A stretch of DNA of 20,888 nt from Methanobacteriota archaeon (GTDB taxonomy: Archaea > Thermoplasmatota > Thermoplasmata > Methanomassiliicoccales > Methanomethylophilaceae): contig JAAYAP010000034.1 of the NCBI GenBank assembly GCA_012719315.1, positions 1-20,888 of the forward strand, in the 5' to 3' direction. Shown here in pieces: positions 13,436-20,888 of the stretch (positions are counted from its first letter, which is position 1; each line of letters opens with the position of its first letter). The translations under genes and the position numbers were made by a program. The notes beneath the pieces are model-generated. The model was given only the letters and a program-made list of their open reading frames with translations. It was not told the DNA's origin and did not search any database.

Positions 13436-16294
13436 TCAGCGGTCGTTGGTCAGATATTCGTATATCTCCTCGCGGACGGCCTGTCTGAGCCGCATCGGGA
13501 TGTTCACGACCTTCTTCCCGCCGGTCTCCGACTCCCTGATCCGCTCGACGATCGGGTCCACCAGCCCCATGTAGTAATGGTCGGCGCCTTCGTCGTCCGC
13601 TTTCTTGATGAACAGCGGTATGATCAACCCGGTCTCCCGGTGCTGCCTGATCCGGACGACCTCGCTGCCTTCCAGATCCCGGTTCGGCCTCGTGATCCAG
13701 CTGAATGTCCGCCTGTCGAGGAAATGATCGTCGTATTTCGTCGTCTCGCTGATGTCCTCGCTCTTGTCGTAGGTGACGAAGATGGGGCAGGTGCCGTGTT
13801 TCACCTTGTATCCGTAGATCGTCGCGTACTCGTTCTTCTCCCAGTTCAGGATCCTGCAGGCATCCTCCCTGGTGTATTTCGAGAACAGGACGAACCCGGC
13901 TTCGTCGCGATCGGAGTACTCCTTCGCGTTGATCTCCAACCCGCAGTCTATCGCGTCCTCGAGGTACTCCCTGAACACCGGGTCCCGGAGGCTCTCCGAC
14001 AGATCCCTGCCGATCTTCAGCCTGTCCCGGTCCCTGGCGACCAGTCGGCGGTGGGGGTGCGCCTTGGCCGTGGTCCCCACGACGAAGCCGCCGGACAGGA
14101 TCGATATCGCCGATTCCACCGACTCCGCGCTCGAGCCTCCGGCGATCAACCCGTCGATGCCGATCTCCCCGTGCTCGATGATCCCCTTCAGGATCGCCAG
14201 CTCCTCCCGGCGCTTGCCGTTCAGGAACTGGGTCGAGACGAACCTCAGGATCGTCTGCTCCTTGACGGGCATCATCCTGTCCTCCGCCTTCAGCCTCGTC
14301 CTGAATCCGTACAGGCTCCCCGAATGGGCCACGACGACCCGCGGATCCAGGGAGCCGCTCCCGTAGAGGCCGGTCAGATCCGGCTCCTTCCCCAACCGGG
14401 CCTTCGTGTTGCCGTACTCCTCCTTCAGCATCCTCAGCTTCGAGAGGTTGGTCCTGTTGATGCTCTCGTAGATCCTCTCCTTCGCTACCGGGTCGAAATT
14501 GATGCTCGAGCTTCCCGGCACGGTGCTGCCGCCGACGATCAGCTGCTTGCGCGCATTGTCCTTGTTATGGGATCGGTCTCCCGAGAACGCGATGGGGATC
14601 AGGAAGTTCTTGGAGTAGTTGCCGATGAAGTCCACGATCACGACGTACTCCTTGCCTTCCGCTTTGCGGAGACCCCTGCCCAGCTGCTGCACGAACACCG
14701 TCGCCGATTCCGTGGGCCTCAGCATGAGGATCTGGTTCACCGCGGGTATGTCCACGCCCTCGTTGAAGATGTCGACGGTCAGGATGTAATCCAGGCAGTC
14801 GTCGCCCTCGTCCTGCTCCAATCTCGACACGGCGGCTTCGCGCTCGTCCTGGGTGTTGTCCCCGACAAGCGCCAGGGTCCGCAATCCCCTCGCGTTGATC
14901 ATCTCCGACAGCACCCTGGCCTCCTCCTTCCTGCTGCAGAAGATCAGGCCCTTCACCCTGTCCCCGGCATGCGAGAAGTACTCGGCTTTATCCAGGATGT
15001 GCTTCACGCGTTCGTCCGAGGTCAGCACGTCGAACGCCGTGTCGTCGTCCGTGACCCTGCCGTCCACCACGATGTCCGAGACCCCGAAGTAATGGAACGG
15101 GCAGAGCATGTCCTGCTCCAGCGCCTCCTGCAGCCTGATTTCGTAGGCCACGTTGTGATGGAACAGCGCGAAGACGTTCCCGCCATCCATCCTCTCCGGG
15201 GTGGCGGTCATCCCCAGCATGAACCCCGGTTCGAAACGGTCGATGATCCGCCTGTACGACGGCGAGAACGAATGGTGGGCCTCGTCGCACACGATGTAAT
15301 CGAAGCGGTCCCCCGGGAACCCGTCCAGGACCTCCGGTTTGGACAGCGTCTGGATCGTCGAGAACAGGATGTCCGCATCGAGGTCCTTGCGGTTCCCGGA
15401 CAGGATGCCGTAGCTGCGTCCCGAACCGAGCACCTCGGCGTAGCTCTCCAGCGCATCCCTCAGGATCTGCTCCCGATGGGCGAGGAACAGCACCTTCCCC
15501 GCTCCGGATTGCTGCACGTCGAAAGCCGAGAGGTACGTCTTCCCGGTCCCCGTCGCGGAGATCAGCAGGGCCCTCCGCCTCCCGTCCCTGCGCACCCGGT
15601 CGAGGCTGATCAACGCCTCCTTCTGCATCTCGTTCGGCTGGATGAGGTCGTAGCAGTTCTTCTCGCAGAGCTCGCGGGCGCGTTCGAACCGCGTCCTCCG
15701 GTACCTCGGGATGTAATCCTCTATCCACTGCCGGGTGAGGACGGTGGAATCCGACCACATCCTCTCGAATTCCGCGATCGTGTCGCCGAGGAGCTCGCCG
15801 TCGTCCAGCGACGACAGCCGCAGATTCCACTCCCTGTTCTTCGAGAGGGCGTCGGCCGTGAGGTTGGAGCTGCCGATGATCAGGGTGTCCGCCTCTTTCC
15901 CGTGGAAGATGTAGCCCTTGGTGTGGAAGCTGTCCTTCTCGTACATCCTGATCTCGAAATCGGTCTTCTCCAGCAACCATTCGAGGGCGTTCGGCTCGCT
16001 GAAGTTGAGGTAATCGGTGGTGATGATGCGCCCCTTCACCCCGCGTTCCCGCAGCTCCTCGAATTTCTGGAACATCCTGGCGATCCCGCCCATGGTGATG
16101 AAGGCGACCGAGAAGTCGAAGGCCACGCACCGGTCGAACTCGGACATCATCGAAGCGCTCACCTTGAGCTTCTTCTCGGGATCGTTGTAGATCAGGCGCG
16201 GCCGATACGTCTCGTCGGACGCCTTGGTCCTGTCGACGATGGCGGTGAACGCGGAATCGGACAGGATGCCCGCCAGGGATTCTTCGGAGACCAT
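13436..16294 (-). CDS. PLD-like nuclease / SF2 helicase / DUF3427 protein, 952 aa
   Basis: Three parts are visible. Residues about 40-200 form a phospholipase D-type nuclease domain: H124-T-K126-G in DSFHTKGYIF, then IIGSSNLT at 139-146; the aspartate of the classic HKD motif is not in its place, as in BfiI-like nucleases. Residues about 220-560 are an SF2 helicase core: ATGTGKT 247-253, DEAH 337-340, TATP 363-366, NEGVDIP 511-517 and QQLGRGLR 536-543. The rest is a DUF3427-type C-terminus. Such proteins act on DNA and are often found near restriction or other defence genes, but none is adjacent here. It is a single gene, convergent with tRNA-Ser. ATG 16294 has a weak TATA-like TTAATC about 29 bases upstream. 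Confidence 0.88.
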   Translation of the reverse strand: MVSEESLAGILSDSAFTAIVDRTKASDETYRPRLIYNDPEKKLKVSASMMSEFDRCVAFDFSVAFITMGGIARMFQKFEELRERGVKGRIITTDYLNFSEPNALEWLLEKTDFEIRMYEKDSFHTKGYIFHGKEADTLIIGSSNLTADALSKNREWNLRLSSLDDGELLGDTIAEFERMWSDSTVLTRQWIEDYIPRYRRTRFERARELCEKNCYDLIQPNEMQKEALISLDRVRRDGRRRALLISATGTGKTYLSAFDVQQSGAGKVLFLAHREQILRDALESYAEVLGSGRSYGILSGNRKDLDADILFSTIQTLSKPEVLDGFPGDRFDYIVCDEAHHSFSPSYRRIIDRFEPGFMLGMTATPERMDGGNVFALFHHNVAYEIRLQEALEQDMLCPFHYFGVSDIVVDGRVTDDDTAFDVLTSDERVKHILDKAEYFSHAGDRVKGLIFCSRKEEARVLSEMINARGLRTLALVGDNTQDEREAAVSRLEQDEGDDCLDYILTVDIFNEGVDIPAVNQILMLRPTESATVFVQQLGRGLRKAEGKEYVVIVDFIGNYSKNFLIPIAFSGDRSHNKDNARKQLIVGGSTVPGSSSINFDPVAKERIYESINRTNLSKLRMLKEEYGNTKARLGKEPDLTGLYGSGSLDPRVVVAHSGSLYGFRTRLKAEDRMMPVKEQTILRFVSTQFLNGKRREELAILKGIIEHGEIGIDGLIAGGSSAESVESAISILSGGFVVGTTAKAHPHRRLVARDRDRLKIGRDLSESLRDPVFREYLEDAIDCGLEINAKEYSDRDEAGFVLFSKYTREDACRILNWEKNEYATIYGYKVKHGTCPIFVTYDKSEDISETTKYDDHFLDRRTFSWITRPNRDLEGSEVVRIRQHRETGLIIPLFIKKADDEGADHYYMGLVDPIVERIRESETGGKKVVNIPMRLRQAVREEIYEYLTNDR

Positions 16295-16372
16295 CGATCG
16301 GGAAGCCGCGGCAGAGGTGATTAAGGTACCGGTGCCGCCGATCCCCGCATGGGGGTCGGAGGCGCGTGCGCC

Positions 16373-17569
16373 TCACAGGATGTAGAGGAAGCCCATGATG
16401 ATGCCGGCGTTGATGACATCCACGAACATGCTGCCGATCAACGGGACCGCCAGGTACGCTTTCGGTGCCACGCCGTATCGCTCGAACAGCGAATCCATGT
16501 TGGCCATCGCCGTCGATGTCGTCCCCAGCCCCATGCCGCCCATGGCGGTGACGATCGCGGCCGAGTCGTAGGTGCCGCCGGTGGCCTTGAACATGACGTA
16601 GTAGGCGAACACGGCCACCAGCACCACCTGGGCGCCCAGGATCACCAGCATCGGCGTGGCGAGCTCGGCGATCTGCCAGATCTTCATGTTGATCAGCGCC
16701 ATGGTCAGGAACATCGACAGGCAGATCCAGCCGAGCGTCTCGATCTCCTTCGCCGGCAGCTCCTTCTTCGAGACGTCGGCGACGTTGCGGATGATCATGG
16801 CGATGATCATCGAGCCGATGTACACGGGGAGGACGATCCCGCCGCCGTCCAAGCCGTTGAACACGAGCATGCCCGCGCCGACGCCGAGGAACAGCAGGAT
16901 CGTCGCCCGCAGGAAACGGTTCTGATCCAGTTGCGGACCACATTTCTCGTGCTTGCCGTACCCTTCCATCTCGACGAGGTCGGTCTCGCTCGGCCTCAGG
17001 TAATGCTTGTTGACGCGTCTGCGCGCCAAGGGTCCGCCGATCAATCCGCTGAGGACCAGACCGAAGGTCGCCGAGGCGATCGCGACCGCCGTGGCCCCGG
17101 TCACGCCGTAGGTGTCCTCCAGCAGCGGTCCGAATGCCGCCGAGGTGCCGTGGCCGCCGACCAGGCTGATCGAGCCCATGGCCAGACCGAGCCGGTTGTC
17201 CAATCCGAACGCCCCCGCCAGGGACACGCCGATCGTGTTCTGCAGGATCAGCATCACGGTCAGACCGGCCAGGAGGATGAGGACCAGCCTCCCTCCCTTC
17301 TTGAGCAGGCGCACCGAGGCCATGAAGCCCACCGAGCAGAAGAAGGTGATCATCATCAGCGTCTGGAGGGTGGTGTCGAAGGTGATCTCCAGGATGCCAG
17401 CCGTGTACAACAGCCCGTGGATCAGCGCGAAGCACAGTCCGCCGACGACGGCCGCGGGTATGCTGTACTTCCTCAGGACGGATGATTTCTTGACCATGTA
17501 CAGTCCCGCGGCGAGCACGACGGCGCTCACCGCGATCGTGTAGTACATATCCAGATGGAGGGCGATCAC
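16373..17569 (-). CDS. gltS: sodium/glutamate symporter (GltS family), 398 aa
   Basis: The length, about ten to twelve hydrophobic helices and the two inverted halves each with a glycine-rich re-entrant segment identify the GltS family: SLVGGHGTSAAFGPLLED near 134-151 is the signature of the first half, and VTAMGGMGLGTTSTAMANM near 340-358 that of the second. It imports glutamate with sodium across the cytoplasmic membrane. The start is taken as GTG 17569 because a TATA box (CATTATCTA) is centred 25 bases upstream; ATG 17548 is a possible alternative with no ribosome site. A single gene between the PLD-helicase and the ABC transporter genes. Confidence 0.93.
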   Translation of the reverse strand: MIALHLDMYYTIAVSAVVLAAGLYMVKKSSVLRKYSIPAAVVGGLCFALIHGLLYTAGILEITFDTTLQTLMMITFFCSVGFMASVRLLKKGGRLVLILLAGLTVMLILQNTIGVSLAGAFGLDNRLGLAMGSISLVGGHGTSAAFGPLLEDTYGVTGATAVAIASATFGLVLSGLIGGPLARRRVNKHYLRPSETDLVEMEGYGKHEKCGPQLDQNRFLRATILLFLGVGAGMLVFNGLDGGGIVLPVYIGSMIIAMIIRNVADVSKKELPAKEIETLGWICLSMFLTMALINMKIWQIAELATPMLVILGAQVVLVAVFAYYVMFKATGGTYDSAAIVTAMGGMGLGTTSTAMANMDSLFERYGVAPKAYLAVPLIGSMFVDVINAGIIMGFLYIL

Positions 17570-17589
17570 GGACGCTCGATACTTTCCAG

Positions 17590-17598
17590 ATAGATAAT
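17590..17598 (-). promoter_or_regulatory. TATA box of the glutamate symporter gene
   Basis: The minus strand reads CCATTATCTATC, centred about 25 bases before GTG 17569. It selects the GTG as a leaderless start. Confidence 0.55.
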
Positions 17599-17621
17599 GG
17601 GTTGTGTCCGGGACCGGCGGA

Positions 17622-18416
17622 TCACCTGCCGGTGCAGGATCCGAAGATGCGGACGGTGTCGCGTCCGTTCCGCGCGTCCTTCTCCAGCACGGCGTCCACG
17701 TTGAAGACCTCCCGCATGTTCTCCGGCGTCAGGACCTCCTCGGGCGTGCCCAGGGCGAACACCCTGTGGTCCTTCAGCATCATGACGCGGTCGCAGTACC
17801 TGACCGCCATGGAGAGGTCGTGCGAGACGATGACCACGGTGAGCCCCTCGTCCTCCGACAACCTCCTGACCAGGTCGAGGACGTCGAACTGGGTGCTGAT
17901 GTCCAGATGGAGCGTCGGCTCGTCCAGGAGCAGCACCGACGGCGTCTGCGCCAGCGCCCTGGCGATGATCACCCGCTGCCGCTCGCCCCCGCTCATGGTG
18001 TTGATGTGCCGGTCCTTGAACTGCAGGATGCCCGTGCGCTCCATCGCATCGCGGACGATCCCGAGGTCCTGCGAGGTCTCGCCGCTGAAGGCGCCCATGA
18101 ACGGCATCCTGCCCATGGTGACGATGTCCTGCACCGTGAATGCGAAACGGATCTCATTGGACTGCGGGACCACGGCGATATCGCGGGCGATGTCCTTCTT
18201 CGACAGGTCCTTCAGGTCCTCCCCGTCCAGCATCACGCAGCCGCCGTGCGGCTGGAGGTTCTTGTTGAGGTTCTTGAGCAGCGTGGTCTTGCCGCAGCCG
18301 TTGGGGCCGAGGATCCCCAGGACCTCCCCCTTCCTGATGCGGAGGTCGACGCCGTCAAGCACCGGCGAACGGTTGTAATCGAACGACAGGTCGCGGACGT
18401 CGACGATCACGTCCAT
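17622..18416 (-). CDS. ABC transporter ATPase, BtuD/FecE/FepC type, 264 aa
   Basis: The energising subunit of a vitamin B12, heme or siderophore-type importer. Walker A GPNGCGKTT at 37-45, Q-loop Q85 in VVPQSNE, signature MSGGERQR at 141-148, Walker B VLLLDEP at 161-167 and H-loop H199 in VIVSHDLS are all intact. The segment FTVQDIVTMGRMPF at 93-106 is typical of the FecE/BtuD branch. ATG 18416 is preceded by AGGTGG and overlaps the permease gene by 10 bases, so the two are translationally coupled. The open frame continues far upstream inside the permease gene, but this start is where family homology begins. Substrate cannot be decided from sequence. Confidence 0.94.
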   Translation of the reverse strand: MDVIVDVRDLSFDYNRSPVLDGVDLRIRKGEVLGILGPNGCGKTTLLKNLNKNLQPHGGCVMLDGEDLKDLSKKDIARDIAVVPQSNEIRFAFTVQDIVTMGRMPFMGAFSGETSQDLGIVRDAMERTGILQFKDRHINTMSGGERQRVIIARALAQTPSVLLLDEPTLHLDISTQFDVLDLVRRLSEDEGLTVVIVSHDLSMAVRYCDRVMMLKDHRVFALGTPEEVLTPENMREVFNVDAVLEKDARNGRDTVRIFGSCTGR

Positions 18417-19435
18417 CCCACCTGGTGCCGCCTCCGTCTCAGGAGGTAGATGAAGTAAGGTCCGCCGATCAGGGCGGTGATGATGCCGATCGGCATCACC
18501 CCCACGCTGCCGGAGAAAGCATGCGCTATGTAATCGCAGATGACCAGGTACGCGGCGCCGGCGAAGATGCTGAGCGGGATCACCGAGCGGTTGTCCGGAC
18601 CCACCAGCATCCTGACGATGTGCGGTATCACCAATCCCACGAAGCCGATCACGCCGACGAAGGCCACGGACACCGAGGTGACCGCCGTGGTGGCGATCAG
18701 CAGGACCAGCCTCGTCCGTTTCACGTCGACGCCGAGGTCCATGGCATGGGCGTCGCCGAGCATCATCGCGTTCAGCTCCTTGGAGAGCATCAGGATGATG
18801 AACAGCCCGGCGACGATCACCGGGATCACGATCGAGAGGTTCATGAAGGAAGCCTTGGAGAGGCTGCCCATCGACCAGAAGACGATGCCTTCCATCCGGT
18901 CCCCGGCGATGAAGGTCAGGAACGAGACGATCGCCGAGATGAACGCCCCGACGGCGATGCCGGACAGGAGCAGGGTCTCGACATGGGTGCTGCCGCCGAC
19001 CCTCGACAGGGAGTAGACGAGCATCATCGTGCCGAAGCAGAAGACGAAGGCGAGCAGCGGCGTGGCGATCAGATAGGGGATGAACGGGATGGTGAAGAGC
19101 ATGCCGATGGCCGCACCCAACGCGGCTCCCGACGACACGCCCAGGATGTAAGGGGAGGCCATGGGGTTCCTGAACAGCGCCTGCATCACCGCCCCGGAGA
19201 TCGCCAGCCCGGCGCCGACGAACACCGCCATGATCACCCGCGGCAGGTTGATGTCGAGGACGATCGTGCGGTTGACCGGGCTGCCGCCGCCGAGGAGCAC
19301 ATCCCACACCACCTGGGCGCTCAGCGGCCAGCGGGCCCAACCCAGGCCGAGGAAGGCGAAGATGAAGGTGACGGCGAGCACGGCGGCCAGAATAGCGACG
19401 AAACGTATGTTGCCGGACCGGCGGAGCTTGTTCAT
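18407..19435 (-). CDS. ABC transporter permease, BtuC/FecCD type, 342 aa
   Basis: About ten transmembrane helices and the family's blocks identify a FecCD/BtuC-type permease: LPRVIMAVFVGAGLAISGAV near 63-82, NPMASPYILGVSSGAALGA near 90-108, and the cytoplasmic coupling region GVIGFVGLVIPHIVRML near 263-279. It forms a homodimeric membrane channel driven by the downstream ATPase. ATG 19435 follows a TATA box (CTTTTAAAAC, 19460-19470) by about 30 bases, so this operon of permease and ATPase starts with its own promoter, 49 bases after the binding-protein gene. Confidence 0.94.
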   Translation of the reverse strand: MNKLRRSGNIRFVAILAAVLAVTFIFAFLGLGWARWPLSAQVVWDVLLGGGSPVNRTIVLDINLPRVIMAVFVGAGLAISGAVMQALFRNPMASPYILGVSSGAALGAAIGMLFTIPFIPYLIATPLLAFVFCFGTMMLVYSLSRVGGSTHVETLLLSGIAVGAFISAIVSFLTFIAGDRMEGIVFWSMGSLSKASFMNLSIVIPVIVAGLFIILMLSKELNAMMLGDAHAMDLGVDVKRTRLVLLIATTAVTSVSVAFVGVIGFVGLVIPHIVRMLVGPDNRSVIPLSIFAGAAYLVICDYIAHAFSGSVGVMPIGIITALIGGPYFIYLLRRRRHQVGWT

Positions 19436-19459
19436 GGCGAAACACTCGATGCGGAAGAT

Positions 19460-19470
19460 GTTTTAAAAGG
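19460..19470 (-). promoter_or_regulatory. TATA box of the permease-ATPase operon
   Basis: The minus strand reads CCTTTTAAAACAT, centred about 30 bases before ATG 19435, giving a leader of only a few bases. Confidence 0.5.
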
Positions 19471-19484
19471 TTTAGCCGGGCGGA

Positions 19485-20570
19485 TCAGCGCCTCAGGTAC
19501 ACCACGGCGCCGACGGCGAGCACGATCGCGGCCACGGCGCCGACGGCGATATAGGTCAGGGTATGGTCCGGCTGATCGTCGAACGACGGCGGCTCGACGC
19601 CGAAGGCCTCGGGGTACATCGCCGAGGCGACCTTCCACAATGCGTCGGCGGCCGAGGGCGAGATGTTGTTGTCCAGTTGGCCCATCTTCACCACCGGGCA
19701 ATCCAGGTTGTTCTCGGACCTGAACTCCGCGGCCGTGCCCGCATAGCCGGAGTCCACGAACACGACGGTGTTCTCACGGACCTTGGACATCTGCAGGACG
19801 GCGGCTCCGTCGCTGTTGTAGCTGTTGGAAGCGGTGTAGTCGGGATTGAATCCTGCATTGATCCCGCCGGCGATATCGATCATCGACACGAGGATGCTGT
19901 GGTTGTAGATCTTGCTCTTCGAGCTGATGTGGATGCCGGCGGCAGTGTTGGCGAGTCCCTGCTCCTCGACGGTCTCGACGATGTAGTCCCGCATATGCTC
20001 CAGCCTCTGCACCTTCTTGTTGTCCTCGTCCCCGAGGATCCTGCCGATCGTCTTGACGACGTCTGTGACGTCGTCGTACGAATCGGCGTTCAGTCTCACG
20101 ATCTTGCAGCCGTATTCCGCAATCGTCTCGTCGAGGCTGTTGATACCCGGATAGGTGCTCTTGCTGAGCGAGGGCATGATCACCGCATCGCCTGCCTCGA
20201 GAAAGCCATCGCCGATCAGCTGGAGGATGCCGACGACGACTTCGTCGCCGCTGTAGATGCTGCCGAGGGACATGTCATCGGAGATGCCCACGAACCCCTC
20301 GTTGCCGGTGTATCCGTACGTGGAGTACTTGTCCACGGCCACGATGCGGCTCTTGTATCCCAGTTGGATCACGGTATCGGTGTAACCGGCGCCGAGGGTG
20401 ACCACATGCTTGGCGGGGCCGTCGAAGACCACCTCGGCTCCGGACGAGTCGATGACAGTGAATCCCGCATCGGAATCCGTCTCGGCGTCGGCCGTGGACG
20501 GCAGCACCGCGATCGTCATCGTCAGGACCAGGACCGCGGTCAGCAATAGACATAATGATTTGGATCTCAT
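19485..20570 (-). CDS. BtuF/FecB-type substrate-binding protein, membrane anchored, 361 aa
   Basis: An N-terminal signal peptide (MRSKSLCLLLTAVLVLTMT... ending STADA/E near 29-30) is followed by a periplasmic-binding domain: FTVIDSSGAEVVFDGPAKHVVTLG at about 38-61 (in pieces) is the typical entry strand of BtuF/FepB proteins. Residues about 338-358 form a C-terminal membrane helix (IAVGAVAAIVLAVGAVVY) and the chain ends in YLRR, an archaeal way of tethering the binder to the outer face of the membrane; there is no lipobox. It supplies the substrate (corrinoid, heme or iron chelate) to the permease and ATPase encoded downstream. ATG 20570 has a TATA box 27 bases upstream and is leaderless. Confidence 0.9.
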   Translation of the reverse strand: MRSKSLCLLLTAVLVLTMTIAVLPSTADAETDSDAGFTVIDSSGAEVVFDGPAKHVVTLGAGYTDTVIQLGYKSRIVAVDKYSTYGYTGNEGFVGISDDMSLGSIYSGDEVVVGILQLIGDGFLEAGDAVIMPSLSKSTYPGINSLDETIAEYGCKIVRLNADSYDDVTDVVKTIGRILGDEDNKKVQRLEHMRDYIVETVEEQGLANTAAGIHISSKSKIYNHSILVSMIDIAGGINAGFNPDYTASNSYNSDGAAVLQMSKVRENTVVFVDSGYAGTAAEFRSENNLDCPVVKMGQLDNNISPSAADALWKVASAMYPEAFGVEPPSFDDQPDHTLTYIAVGAVAAIVLAVGAVVYLRR

Positions 20571-20591
20571 ATCAACGCAGATTGACTATGA

Positions 20592-20603
20592 GCATAAATA
20601 ACT
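20592..20603 (-). promoter_or_regulatory. TATA box of the substrate-binding protein gene
   Basis: The minus strand reads AAGTTATTTATGC, centred 27 bases before ATG 20570. There is no space for a riboswitch leader downstream of it. Confidence 0.65.
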
Positions 20604-20689
20604 TTAGATTGTTGTTACCAAGTATACGTTGAAATAAGGTAAAGTAAGTCCTAAGACGTTCGAACCGGCAGGGCCTCCCCCGATCCGCT

Positions 20690-20764
20690 CCGTCCGTACG
20701 CGGGTGTACCTCTCCGCGATTCTCTCTGTTCGTCCTCTGTTAGGTAAGCCCCGTCCGTACGCGG
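20690..20764. repeat. 14-bp direct repeat CCGTCCGTACGCGG in the intergenic region
   Basis: Identical copies at 20690-20703 and 20751-20764, 61 bases apart. Each contains the palindrome CGTACG, and the second extends into an inverted repeat CGTCCG-TACG-CGGACG. They lie upstream of the binding-protein promoter, so they might be regulator sites, though they are 90-170 bases from its TATA box. Confidence 0.5.
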
Positions 20765-20783
20765 ACGTGTCACGAGGGGAATG

Positions 20784-20805
20784 AAAAAAAGGGGGCATGG
20801 CCCCC
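20784..20805 (-). terminator. intrinsic-type terminator of the right-edge gene
   Basis: On the minus strand a perfect 6-bp GC stem (20800-20805 with 20791-20796, loop of 3) is followed at once by seven T residues (20784-20790). It starts five bases after the TGA of the partial gene at the window's right end. Confidence 0.8.
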
Positions 20806-20809
20806 GTTC

Positions 20810-20888
20810 TCAGAACAGCCCGAGCACCCTGTCGGAGTAGCCGACCGCGTCCTCCAGCGGCAGGCCGGTGACGATGACCGCCTGGTCG
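20810..20888 (-). CDS. 3' end of a gene running off the right edge, unidentified
   Basis: The last 25 codons are present, reading DQAVIVTGLPLEDAVGYSDR and then VLGLF before a TGA. Codon pattern and the terminator placed right behind the stop support a real gene end. The fragment is too short for me to name a family. Confidence 0.6.
   Translation of the reverse strand, partial: DQAVIVTGLPLEDAVGYSDRVLGLF

Noticed and set aside
13325..16324. A 999-codon plus-strand open frame opposite the PLD-helicase gene
   Set aside because: It is a GC-driven shadow of the minus-strand gene. Its sequence is low-complexity (rich in R, V, P, H) with no motif, while the minus-strand frame has complete nuclease and helicase motifs.
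20690..20764. CRISPR array
   Set aside because: Only two copies of a 14-bp repeat with one 47-base interval; no cas gene and no further repeats.

Overview
The window reads as chromosome of a GC-rich archaeon. Nearly every gene that starts a transcription unit has a TATA-like box centred about 25-28 bases before its start codon, so most first-gene mRNAs look leaderless. Genes inside operons carry Shine-Dalgarno sequences instead. An XPD/Rad3-type helicase, membrane-anchored substrate-binding protein and a tRNA-Ser(UGA) with its own TATA box fit this. All 19 stop codons I could assign are TGA. Together with Sel1-repeat proteins and a BtuCDF-type importer, this suggests a Thermoplasmatota methanogen such as Methanomassiliicoccales, but that placement is inference; no methanogenesis or pyrrolysine gene lies in the window.

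Left part (1-3306): the start of a gene running off the left edge, an unrecognised 165-residue protein, two tandem Sel1-repeat proteins, and a divergent pair of overlapping small multidrug resistance (SMR) genes. The second SMR subunit has glutamine where the family has its essential membrane glutamate. Then comes an AT-rich intergenic stretch (3307-3928) with a 20-bp perfect inverted repeat, two overlapping mini-ORFs and a terminator.

Centre (3929-12744): a tightly packed minus-strand operon of pyridoxal kinase, GNAT acetyltransferase, YgiQ-type radical SAM protein and a SprT/YgjP-like metalloprotein; then plus-strand single genes for a DUF3784/bacterial-PH membrane protein, a TPR-like protein, a zinc-ribbon XPD-type helicase and a bile acid:sodium symporter family transporter.

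Right part (12745-20888): a 535-base gap that appears to encode a structured noncoding RNA (about 12806-13061, perhaps to 13121) with its own promoter, a 13-bp pairing of its two ends and two copies of an internal 19-nt module. I could not assign it to a known family, and it is the best candidate for something undescribed. It is followed by tRNA-Ser(UGA), a convergent PLD-nuclease/SF2-helicase/DUF3427 protein (possible defence gene), a GltS glutamate:sodium symporter, and a BtuF-, BtuC- and BtuD-like importer set whose binding protein has a promoter separate from the permease-ATPase operon. The window ends in the last 25 codons of an unidentified gene with a strong terminator.
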